Of a stretch of 6,534 nucleotides of DNA, positions 1-6,502 are shown in pieces (within the stretch, counting starts at the first letter, position 1; each line of letters begins with the position of its first letter). The notes beneath the pieces were generated by a model. The model did no database searches and had not been told where the DNA came from. It saw only the letters and a program-made list of their open reading frames with translations. Origin of the DNA: an uncultured Ruminococcus sp. Lineage in GTDB: Bacteria > Bacillota > Clostridia > Oscillospirales > Ruminococcaceae. Made by a program: the position numbers and the translations under genes. The DNA lies in the NCBI GenBank assembly GCA_900540005.1, contig UQEM01000133.1, forward strand, positions 1-6,534, given 5' to 3'.

Positions 1-31
1 TATATCTATTATATCATATTTTTACTCGTTT

Positions 32-60
32 GGCAATTGTGCGGTGTTGCCTTAATTTTT
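32..60 (+). terminator. Possible weak terminator of an upstream gene
   Basis: A 5-bp inverted repeat, GGCAA at 32-36 and TTGCC at 47-51, is separated by a 10-base loop and followed at once by a T-rich run (TTAATTTTTTT). This is the arrangement of an intrinsic terminator, and it lies just upstream of the hsdR promoter, where an upstream transcript would be expected to stop. The stem is short and no upstream gene end is visible in the window, so this is a weak call. The left arm also forms part of a short repeat that recurs near the promoter. Confidence 0.25.
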
Positions 61-143
61 TTATATTTTATTGTAAGACTGTTTATAGATTTTAATTGAC
101 ATTTGTAGCAAATTGTGCTATAATTATAATTGGTAAATTGTAT
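33..143 (+). promoter_or_regulatory. Three operator-like near-palindromes around the promoter
   Basis: Related short sequences occur at 33-42 (GCAATTGTGC), 108-118 (GCAAATTGTGC) and 133-143 (GTAAATTGTAT). The first two have matching GCA/TGC arms around an AATTG-like centre. The second lies between the -35 and -10 boxes and the third just past the expected transcription start, which are typical repressor positions. In such AT-rich DNA chance similarity is possible, and no regulator gene is present in the window. Confidence 0.3.
96..124 (+). promoter_or_regulatory. Consensus sigma-A promoter of the hsd operon
   Basis: TTGACA at 96-101 and TATAAT at 119-124 match both housekeeping hexamers exactly, with the optimal 17-base spacer. 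The bases TGC just before the -10 box (116-118) give an extended -10 (TGn). The start of transcription is expected near 131, leaving a leader of about 38 bases that carries the AAAGGAG ribosome-binding site (152-158) of hsdR. No other promoter of comparable quality was found, so this one probably drives the whole gene run. An intrinsically very strong promoter before a restriction subunit suggests that control comes from a repressor or acts after transcription; that part is inference. Confidence 0.9.
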
Positions 144-168
144 TATTTTGTAAAGGAGTGCAGAAATT

Positions 169-2907
169 ATGACGCCCGAACAGAAAGCAAGAAAAATAAT
201 TGATGAAAAGCTACTAACTTCTGGTTGGACAATTCAAGATGTTAAAAGATTAAATCCTAATGCTGCTGTCGGCGTCGCTGTACGCGAATTTCCGACAGAT
301 ACTGGTCCTGTTGATTACGCACTTTTCGTAAACGGAACACCAGTCGGAGTAATTGAGGCTAAGAAAAGTGAAGAAGGAGAGAATATAACAACTGTCGAAG
401 GACAGTCTTCTCGTTATGCCAACAGCACATTTAAGTGGATCAAGTGCGAGTACAAGATAAGATTTGCTTATGAAGCTACAGATAAGCTCACTCGCTTTAC
501 TGACTACAACGATGAGAAATACCGTTCACGGACAGTGTTTTCATTCCATAGACCAGAAACATTAGCCAGTCTTATAAGAAGAAACGACACTATCAGAAAC
601 AATATGAAACATTTCCCAGAGTTCGATGGCGCAGGCTTTCGAGATTGTCAGATTACTGCTATAAAAACTCTGGACCAGTCTTTAGCAGAAAACAAGCCAA
701 GAGCTTTAGTTCAGATGGCAACAGGTGCTGGTAAAACTTTCACAGCTATAACTGCCGCTTATCGTATGCTTAAATTCGGCAAGACGAACCGTATACTCTT
801 TCTGGTTGATACAAAGAGCCTTGGTGAACAAGCTGAACGTGAATTCCTTGCATATCGTCCGAATGATGATAATCGTTCTTTTTCAGAAATTTACGGTGTT
901 CGCAGGCTTAAAAGCTCATACATACCGTCCGATGTGCAGATATGCATCAGCACAATCCAAAGAATGTATTCCATTCTCAGCGGAGAAGAAACTGATGAGT
1001 CTATAGATGAGATTTCGCTTGAAGAAGTAACCTCACTTGAAAGAAAGTCTCCAAAAGAAGTAGTATACAATGAGAAATATCCACCTGAATTCTTCGACTG
1101 CATAATTGTTGATGAATGCCACAGATCCATTTATAATGTGTGGAATCAGGTGCTTGAATACTTCGATGCATTTATAGTTGGACTTACTGCAACTCCGGAT
1201 AAACGTACATTTGCGTATTTTAATCAGAATATTGTAAGTGAATATTCACGAGAGCAAGCTATTATAGACGGAGTAAATGTTGGCGAAGATATATTCCTTA
1301 TTGAGACCAATGTTGGCAAAAATGGTGCTCATATAATGAAGCAGCTTATTGAGTCACGCAATCGTATGTCAAGAGAAAAACGCTGGAAGCAGCTTGATGA
1401 AGATGTTGACTATAAGCCGACTCAGCTTGACCGTGATATCGTAAACCCAAGCCAGATAAGAACTGTTATCAAGACATTTAAGGAGAACTTGTATACAAAG
1501 CTGTTTCCAAGGCGTAAGGAAATTCCGAAGACCTTGATATTCGCCAAAACAGACAGCCACGCTGATGATATCATACAGATAGTTCGTGAAGAGTTTGGCG
1601 AGGGAAATGAATTTTGCAAAAAGGTAACCTACTCAGCCTCCAACCCTGAAACTGTTCTTGCAGAATTCAGAAACAGTTACTATCCGAGAATAGCTGTTAC
1701 CGTTGATATGATTGCAACAGGCACCGATGTCAAGCCTATTGAATGTCTTATATTTATGCGTGATGTACGCAGTAAGAACTATTTCGAGCAAATGAAAGGT
1801 CGTGGAACGAGAACTCTCGGCAAGGACGATCTCCAAAAGGTATCACCGTCTGCGACTGAGAATAAGGATCATTTTGTTATCGTTGATGCTGTTGGTGTTA
1901 CAAAGTCCAAGAAAACCGAAACAAGAACACTTGAACGTAAGCCTACTGTTTCTATGAAGGAGCTTATGCTCAATGTTGCACTCGGTGCAAAGGACGAGGA
2001 TACGCTGACTTCTCTTGCAAACCGTCTTGTACGCCTTAACAGTCAGATGACTCCGGGCGAGCGTAAGGAATTTGATGAGAATGTCGGAACACCTGCAGGT
2101 ACACTCGCTGAAGCTCTCCTCAATGCCTTTGACGAAGAGGTAATAAAACAAACAGCGGTCAACATATTTCAGGCAACTGAACCTGATGAAGAACAACTTA
2201 ACGAAACTCAGAAAGCATTGATTGCTGAAGCTGTGAAGCCTTTCTATGATCCCGATACAAGAGATTTTATCGAAAATATCCGCAGGAGTCATGAGCAGAT
2301 AATTGATAATGTCAACCTTGACACGGTACTATTTGCTGACTTTGACTCCGAGCAGGAGAAAAACGTTGACAGGACAATCCAGACGTTCCATGAGTTTATA
2401 GAAGAAAACAAGGACGAGATAATTGCACTTCGTATCATTTACAACGAGAGTTACAAAAATCGTCCCATGGCGATAGAAAGCCTGAAAAAACTGTATGAGA
2501 AGCTGAAAAGCAAGGGCATTACAGTTGAGCGTCTGTGGGACTGTTATGCCATAAAAAAGCCTGATAAGGTAAAGCGAGGCACAATGGCTCAGCTTACTGA
2601 TCTTATATCCATAATACGCTTTGAAATGGGATATACCGGTAATTTGCAGCCTTTTGCGGACAAGGTCAACTATAATTTCATGCAGTGGACTCTCCGCAGG
2701 AATGCAGGTGCAGTTCATTTCACAGAGGAGCAAATGGAGTGGCTCAGGCTTATAAAAGACCATATCATAGCTTCTCTCAGCATTGAGCCCGGTGACCTTG
2801 ACCTCAACCCCTTTGACCATAAAGGCGGTCTCGGCAGATTCTATGAGGTTTTCGGGGATAGTTATGAAGCAATTTTGATAGAAATGAATGAGGTATTAGT
2901 AGCATAA
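169..2907 (+). CDS. hsdR: Type I restriction enzyme, R (restriction/translocase) subunit HsdR
   Basis: This is the motor and nuclease subunit of a Type I R-M complex: with HsdM and HsdS it translocates unmethylated DNA using ATP and cuts at a distance. The N-terminal HSDR_N nuclease domain shows a PD-(D/E)xK core (D49, E63-A-K65) and the QxxxY motif (Q79-Y83). The SF2 helicase motor follows: Walker A ATGAGKT 184-190, motif Ia FLVDTKSLGEQ 211-221, DECH box 315-318, LTATP 339-343, TGTD 517-520 and motif VI QMKGRGTR 541-548. Residues from about 720 to the end resemble the EcoEI R C-terminal domain, with ERLW near 787 and a PFDHKGGLGRFYEVFG stretch near 881-896. All catalytic residues seen are intact, and 912 residues is normal for the family. 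The ATG at 169 follows AAAGGAG at 152-158, and the MTPEQKAR start is typical. It is the first gene of the operon, and its stop overlaps the next start by one base. Confidence 0.97.
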   Translation: MTPEQKARKIIDEKLLTSGWTIQDVKRLNPNAAVGVAVREFPTDTGPVDYALFVNGTPVGVIEAKKSEEGENITTVEGQSSRYANSTFKWIKCEYKIRFAYEATDKLTRFTDYNDEKYRSRTVFSFHRPETLASLIRRNDTIRNNMKHFPEFDGAGFRDCQITAIKTLDQSLAENKPRALVQMATGAGKTFTAITAAYRMLKFGKTNRILFLVDTKSLGEQAEREFLAYRPNDDNRSFSEIYGVRRLKSSYIPSDVQICISTIQRMYSILSGEETDESIDEISLEEVTSLERKSPKEVVYNEKYPPEFFDCIIVDECHRSIYNVWNQVLEYFDAFIVGLTATPDKRTFAYFNQNIVSEYSREQAIIDGVNVGEDIFLIETNVGKNGAHIMKQLIESRNRMSREKRWKQLDEDVDYKPTQLDRDIVNPSQIRTVIKTFKENLYTKLFPRRKEIPKTLIFAKTDSHADDIIQIVREEFGEGNEFCKKVTYSASNPETVLAEFRNSYYPRIAVTVDMIATGTDVKPIECLIFMRDVRSKNYFEQMKGRGTRTLGKDDLQKVSPSATENKDHFVIVDAVGVTKSKKTETRTLERKPTVSMKELMLNVALGAKDEDTLTSLANRLVRLNSQMTPGERKEFDENVGTPAGTLAEALLNAFDEEVIKQTAVNIFQATEPDEEQLNETQKALIAEAVKPFYDPDTRDFIENIRRSHEQIIDNVNLDTVLFADFDSEQEKNVDRTIQTFHEFIEENKDEIIALRIIYNESYKNRPMAIESLKKLYEKLKSKGITVERLWDCYAIKKPDKVKRGTMAQLTDLISIIRFEMGYTGNLQPFADKVNYNFMQWTLRRNAGAVHFTEEQMEWLRLIKDHIIASLSIEPGDLDLNPFDHKGGLGRFYEVFGDSYEAILIEMNEVLVA

Positions 2908-3746
2908 TGATTGATGAGATTATCAACAATCCGCCATTACCAAAAGAAGGTATAGGAAAATGCGCATTATGCGGGAAAGAGTGTAAATTGACATTTGAGC
3001 ACATTCCTCCAAGAGCAGCAAACAATTCTAAACCTGCTAAGCCGGTTTCAGGTGCTGAGTATTTTAAAAAGAATAATCGTTTTCCGTGGGATACTTCAGG
3101 AATAAAATATGAAAATCAGCAAAAAGGTATGGGGCTGTTTTCATTGTGTCAAGAATGCAATAACAATACTGGAGCTTTCTACGGAAACGATTATCTTGAG
3201 TTTGCTAAAAGGGCAGTTGCTATGATAATGAGTGATATTCCAGATAGTCATGATATTGTTGATTTTAAAGAAATATACCCTTTACGAATTATAAAGCAAA
3301 TCTGTTCCATGTTTTGCTCAATTAATCGAGATTTGCCTTATCTTGATGAAATGCGGAAATTCGTGCTTGATAAAGAGTCAAATAATTTTGATAAGAAAAA
3401 ATACAGGATTCAAATGTATTTTAATAAAGGTAATATAATTAAATACAACGGTTATAGCTGTTTGATTTTTTTAGGCAGTTCAATGATTGAAATGAGTGAA
3501 ATAGTTGCTCCGCCATTTGGATTTCAGCTTATTATTGATCCTAAAGATAATGAGCACTATAACGGATTTAATATAACAAACTTTGTTGATTGTAAATACA
3601 ATACTATTGCTACAGTGACAATGCCAATTGTTTTTTATGAAGTTAATAATATCTTCCCAGACGATTATCGTTCAAAAGAAGAAATAATTGCACAAATTGA
3701 GAAATCTGAAGCATTCAAAAAGGAGAATAATAATGGGACTGTATGA
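2907..3746 (+). CDS. HNH-like zinc-finger protein (putative nuclease) in hsd operon
   Basis: This 279-residue protein has an N-terminal treble-clef/HNH-like module. C19-x2-C22 is followed by TFEHIPPRAANN (E31-H32, N39) and then C81-QE-C84-NNNTG. The four cysteines should bind one zinc ion, and H32 matches the first catalytic His of HNH nucleases. The third motif His, normally about 8 residues after the Asn, is not seen; Y92 and N94 occupy that region, so nuclease activity is uncertain. Residues from about 100 to 279 have no domain I recognise and contain no obvious membrane segment. The start codon overlaps the hsdR stop (TAATG), with only a weak GAGG at 2890-2893, so translation is probably coupled to hsdR. 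The gene is clearly more AT-rich than the second half of hsdR, which fits inserted cargo. A role as an accessory defence nuclease is inference; a structural DNA-binding zinc protein is the alternative. Confidence 0.85.
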   Translation: MIDEIINNPPLPKEGIGKCALCGKECKLTFEHIPPRAANNSKPAKPVSGAEYFKKNNRFPWDTSGIKYENQQKGMGLFSLCQECNNNTGAFYGNDYLEFAKRAVAMIMSDIPDSHDIVDFKEIYPLRIIKQICSMFCSINRDLPYLDEMRKFVLDKESNNFDKKKYRIQMYFNKGNIIKYNGYSCLIFLGSSMIEMSEIVAPPFGFQLIIDPKDNEHYNGFNITNFVDCKYNTIATVTMPIVFYEVNNIFPDDYRSKEEIIAQIEKSEAFKKENNNGTV

Positions 3747-3882
3747 AGGAATAAAGGACGCTATCGGATTAGCACAGAAAGCCGATAATATCGATTTATA
3801 CAAACAACTCCTTGACTTGGGAGCACAGGCTTTAGAAATGCAAGCTGAGATCACACGACTTCGTGAAGAAAATGCTGAATAA
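3733..3882 (+). CDS. Residual 49-residue coiled-coil fragment, possibly still translated
   Basis: This is the open part of the pseudogene. It has a good ribosome-binding site (AAAAAGGAG ending at 3725, 7 bases before the ATG), so a short peptide may still be made. The peptide is charged and heptad-like (LYKQLLDLGAQALEMQAEITRLREENAE) and keeps the predicted oligomerising helix of the family without the zinc ribbon. An upstream in-frame ATG at 3688 would add 15 residues, but it lies inside the HNH-like gene and lacks a ribosome-binding site, whereas the MGLYEG start parallels MNILDG in the intact paralogue. If expressed, the fragment could pair with the coiled coil of the intact protein; that is speculation. 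Confidence 0.4.
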   Translation: MGLYEGIKDAIGLAQKADNIDLYKQLLDLGAQALEMQAEITRLREENAE

Positions 3883-4079
3883 AAAAAGATAGGGATTTAG
3901 AAAGTAAAATCCAAAGGTATAACAAACCGTTTGTAACAATTTCGGATGATCCAGAATCTGTGAAATACTGCACAACTTGTTAGGGAAAAGAAAAACATCT
4001 TATTCAGTTACAGCAAAGGTATTATAATGGAGGAGATTGTCTCGTATGCAATATATGTAAGCTCAGGTTCAGAATTTAA
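3733..4079 (+). pseudogene. Broken paralogue of the downstream coiled-coil/zinc-ribbon gene
   Basis: The frame from ATG 3733 encodes 49 residues ending LREENAE and a stop at 3880-3882. The homology continues one frame over: from 3882 the sequence reads KKDRDLESKIQRY, then DDPESVKYCTTC, a TAG at 3981-3983, GKEKHLIQL, and finally CLVC-NIC with a stop at 4077-4079. Joined, these give about 115 codons that align end to end with the next gene (111 residues; about 40 percent identity by eye), including DLES and CTTC-x-GK. The simplest history is loss of one T in an ancestral GAATTAAAA (Leu codon TTA) plus a TGG to TAG change at the Trp after CTTC. The start overlaps the HNH-like gene by 14 bases and has its own AGGAG at 3721-3725. 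Two independent lesions make a sequencing error unlikely as the whole explanation. Confidence 0.85.
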
Positions 4080-4130
4080 TAATATAAATAGTTTGTAATA
4101 GAAATGCTAAAAGAATAAGGGAGGAGCATT

Positions 4131-4466
4131 ATGAATATTCTCGACGGAGTAAAGAATATTTCCAAGATAGTAAGACAGTACAACGATCTTGAACTGAATC
4201 AGCAAATCATAGACCTAACTCAGCAAGCTCTTGATTTGATAAACGAAAATGTCAGACTTACTCAAGAAAACGAAGAACTCAAGAAAGCTAACGATTTAGA
4301 AAGCAGAATAATAAGGCATAAAGACTTTTATATCACATTGAGAGATGATGAACAGGAGATTCACTATTGTACCACCTGCTGGGGAAAAGATCACAAACTT
4401 ATTCAACTTTTTGATACAGATAGATGTGTTGAATGTGAAAGAAAGTGGCGTGAGGCAAATAAATGA
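4131..4466 (+). CDS. Small coiled-coil protein with C-terminal zinc ribbon
   Basis: This is a 111-residue hypothetical protein. Residues about 18-60 are rich in Leu, Ile, Gln and Glu in a heptad-like pattern (ALDLINENVRLTQENEELKK), predicting a coiled coil. The C-terminus carries two Cys pairs, C80-TT-C83 and C99-VE-C102, separated by 15 residues, which is a zinc-ribbon arrangement; W84-G85-K86 follows the first knuckle. I recall similar proteins as unnamed families in Clostridia but can assign no function. The gene has a very strong GGGAGGAG site (4119-4126), and its stop overlaps the hsdS start (ATGA), so it should be made in step with hsdS. The broken copy just upstream shows that the locus once held two. 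A DNA- or protein-binding adaptor role is inference. Confidence 0.85.
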   Translation: MNILDGVKNISKIVRQYNDLELNQQIIDLTQQALDLINENVRLTQENEELKKANDLESRIIRHKDFYITLRDDEQEIHYCTTCWGKDHKLIQLFDTDRCVECERKWREANK

Positions 4467-5623
4467 TATCAACATGGGAATACTTACCACTAAGCAAAGC
4501 TGCAGAAATATGTGACAACTTACGTAAGCCGATTAACAGCAAAGAACGAAATGAAAGAATTGCAGGAAAATCTGTATCAGAGTTGTTCCCATATTATGGT
4601 GCTACCGGACAAGTTGGCTATATTGATGATTATATAACAGACGGTGAATATGTATTATTAGGTGAGGATGGTGCTCCTTTTCTGAGTGCTTTTGCTGAAA
4701 AAGCATATATCATTAACGGAAAAACATGGGTTAATAATCATGCTCATATACTGAAATCACATACAAGCAATAAATTTCTTTGTTATTACCTGAATAGCTT
4801 TAATTTCAAGGGTTATGTATCAGGAACAACACGTTTAAAGTTGACGCAAGCGAGTATGAAGCAGATAATGGTTCCTGTCCCTCCCCTCGAAGAACAACAC
4901 CGCATAGTCACCCGTATCGAGGAACTTTTCTCTCAGCTTGACAGCGGTATTGAAACGCTGAAAAAGACTAAGGAACAGCTGAAAGTTTATCGGCAGGCGG
5001 TGCTGAAAGAGGCGTTTGCTCACATTGATGAGTACAATATTATCAGAAATATGTCTTCATTAGTAACGAGCGGTTCAAGAGGCTGGGCAAAGTATTATAG
5101 CAATAGTGGTGCTAAATTTGTAAGAATCGGTAATTTGACAAGAACAGGAATAGATATTGATTTTAAAGATACTCAGTTCGTTGAATTACCTGATAAAGCA
5201 GAAGGTGTGCGTTCAAAACTACTGCCGAATGATGTTTTAGTTTCTATAACAGCCGATCTTGGAAGTATTGCTTTAGTGCCAGATAATATTGATGAAGCCT
5301 ATATAAACCAACATATTGCTTTGGTAAGATTCAATAATCCAAATCAAGGCAAATTCATGGCATACTATCTAAGAAGCGATTATGGTCAAAAAGAGCTTTT
5401 GAAAAATAAACGTGGTGCAGGCAAACTTGGATTAGGTTTAGACGATATTCGTGATTCAAGGGTTCCTATCGTCACTGATGATATGGCAAGTAGCGTTGTA
5501 GCAGAAATCGAATCCCGCTTGTCCGTCTGCGACAGCATAGAAAAAACAATAGATACAGCTTTACAGGAAGCCGAGGCTCTCAGACAGAGCATTCTGAAAC
5601 AGGCTTTTGAGGGAGGATTGTAA
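4463..5623 (+). CDS. hsdS: Type I restriction-modification specificity subunit HsdS
   Basis: HsdS gives a Type I enzyme its bipartite DNA target. The 386 residues show the usual pseudo-twofold plan. TRD1 occupies about 1-141, with the typical YYGATGQVGYIDDY, GEDGAP and WVNNHAHIL stretches. The first conserved helix region, about 142-187, runs from PLEEQ through RIEELFSQLDSGIETL to QAVLKEAF. TRD2 spans about 188-338, including KFVRIGNLTRTGID and INQHIALV. The second conserved helix region, 339-386, ends RQSILKQAFEGGL and mirrors the first. Length is normal and no lesion is visible. By hand count the helix-coding segments are 46-49 percent GC, while sampled TRD segments are mostly 28-38 percent, as expected if TRDs are swapped by recombination. 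GAGG at 4452-4455 precedes the ATG, which overlaps the upstream stop by 4 bases. The target sequence cannot be read from the protein by eye. HsdM, its usual partner, is not in the window. Confidence 0.97.
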   Translation: MISTWEYLPLSKAAEICDNLRKPINSKERNERIAGKSVSELFPYYGATGQVGYIDDYITDGEYVLLGEDGAPFLSAFAEKAYIINGKTWVNNHAHILKSHTSNKFLCYYLNSFNFKGYVSGTTRLKLTQASMKQIMVPVPPLEEQHRIVTRIEELFSQLDSGIETLKKTKEQLKVYRQAVLKEAFAHIDEYNIIRNMSSLVTSGSRGWAKYYSNSGAKFVRIGNLTRTGIDIDFKDTQFVELPDKAEGVRSKLLPNDVLVSITADLGSIALVPDNIDEAYINQHIALVRFNNPNQGKFMAYYLRSDYGQKELLKNKRGAGKLGLGLDDIRDSRVPIVTDDMASSVVAEIESRLSVCDSIEKTIDTALQEAEALRQSILKQAFEGGL

Positions 5624-6489
5624 TGATAAAAGAATTGATGAATAATCCTTGGGCATGGGGAGTATTGTCTGTAATAACTATATTATCTTTTTTATATGCA
5701 GTATATTGCCAACAAAAGAATAAAGAAAAGAAAGAAATATCGTACGCTCAAAAATCAACTGTTTTGGTGCAGAACAAAAAAAGCAAGTATCAAAAACTCT
5801 CACTTTGCTATGATGGGGATTCAGTTGATAATATATGTGTAAGTCGATTTGCAATTTGGAATAGTGGCAACAAAGTTTTGCAAACTACTGATATGGCTAA
5901 GTCGAAAGAAATAAAAATTACACTAGCAAAAGAAAAGAAAATCTTGGAAGCTAGTATAATAGCAGCTACAGATGAAACTAATAAGTTTAGTGTGAATGTA
6001 CAAGATGAAAACACAATTATTATTCCTTTTGACTATATAGAATCCAAAGATGGTGTTGTGGTTCAAATAATACATACAGGTTTGAATAATGATCTCGCCA
6101 TTTCTTGTAAAATAAAGGGCGGCAAATCATTATATAAATATGATAATTCGTTAAAGTTACTTTCTATTTTCACACCTAATTCCAAAAGCAAACTTAGTTC
6201 AGCGCTTACTTTTATAGCGATGACTATAGTCTATACTTTTACGTCATTACGGAGCATACTTCAAATACTGGTTGAAAAAAAGATTGTAACAGAAAGCCAT
6301 TTGGCATCATTTTTTAATCAAAGATTAGAAAACAGTACAAATTCTTTATCACATGATAGCGGATGGTTTACGATTATATTACTAATTTTAACTATTATTT
6401 TTATGATTATTGCAGATTACGAAATAATAAAAAATCAGTTTTACGTTGGGATTCCATCAAAGCTTAAAGATGAGTTCCTTGAAAATTGA
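5623..6489 (+). CDS. Membrane-anchored protein of unknown function in hsd operon
   Basis: This 288-residue protein has an N-terminal hydrophobic segment at about 11-29, directly after MNNPWAWG. A mostly hydrophilic domain follows at about 32-186, then two further hydrophobic segments at about 191-209 and 248-264 and a short charged tail. The middle domain contains SRFAIWNSGNKVL (74-86) and a following KEIKI strand, a pattern I remember from other unnamed bacterial membrane proteins with an NPW-type N-terminus. I cannot name the family or its activity, and no catalytic motif is apparent. GGGAGG at 5611-5616 is well placed, and the start overlaps the hsdS stop by one base (TAATG), so it is cotranslated with hsdS. 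A membrane protein is not a normal part of a Type I enzyme. It could be a membrane effector or sensor of an attached defence module, or an unrelated passenger. The gene is complete and ends 13 bases before the adapter. Confidence 0.85.
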   Translation: MIKELMNNPWAWGVLSVITILSFLYAVYCQQKNKEKKEISYAQKSTVLVQNKKSKYQKLSLCYDGDSVDNICVSRFAIWNSGNKVLQTTDMAKSKEIKITLAKEKKILEASIIAATDETNKFSVNVQDENTIIIPFDYIESKDGVVVQIIHTGLNNDLAISCKIKGGKSLYKYDNSLKLLSIFTPNSKSKLSSALTFIAMTIVYTFTSLRSILQILVEKKIVTESHLASFFNQRLENSTNSLSHDSGWFTIILLILTIIFMIIADYEIIKNQFYVGIPSKLKDEFLEN

Positions 6490-6490
6490 A

Positions 6491-6502
6491 ACGAGGTATA
6501 AT
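6491..6502 (+). promoter_or_regulatory. Possible ribosome-binding site of a truncated next gene
   Basis: The last genuine bases read ACGAGGTATAAT. GAGG at 6493-6496 is followed after four bases by AT, exactly where the adapter begins, so a start codon ATG may have been cut after its second base. The other genes in this operon have similarly close junctions, which makes a continuing gene plausible, and the missing hsdM is the natural candidate. The evidence is only a few bases long. Confidence 0.25.

Noticed and set aside
1843..2820. Long open frames on the minus strand inside hsdR (1843-2292 and 2329-2820)
   Set aside because: They lie wholly antisense to a clearly conserved HsdR domain, encode Cys- and Leu-rich sequence with no recognisable motif, and have no supporting ribosome-binding context.
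2988..3016. Internal promoter starting from TTGACA at 2988-2993
   Set aside because: Nothing like a -10 box lies 16-18 bases downstream, and the sequence encodes the conserved LTFEH of the HNH-like protein. The 10-base identity with the real -35 region (96-105) looks accidental.
3688..3732. Longer start for the small gene, with 15 extra residues beginning MHKLRNL
   Set aside because: No ribosome-binding site lies before 3688, the extension lies inside the HNH-like gene, and the ATG at 3733 has AGGAG at the right distance and matches the start of the paralogue.
3871..3900. Programmed frameshifting to join the two halves of the broken zinc-ribbon copy, helped by the run of seven A at 3881-3887
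   Set aside because: The zero-frame stop at 3880-3882 is reached before the A run, no slippery heptamer precedes it, and the restored frame meets a second stop (TAG 3981-3983). Simple gene decay explains both.
3883..4130. Non-coding RNA or regulatory gap between the two small genes
   Set aside because: Most of it (to 4079) reads as the remains of the broken paralogue. The last 51 bases are plain AT-rich leader ending in the ribosome-binding site of the next gene, with no hairpin or promoter seen.
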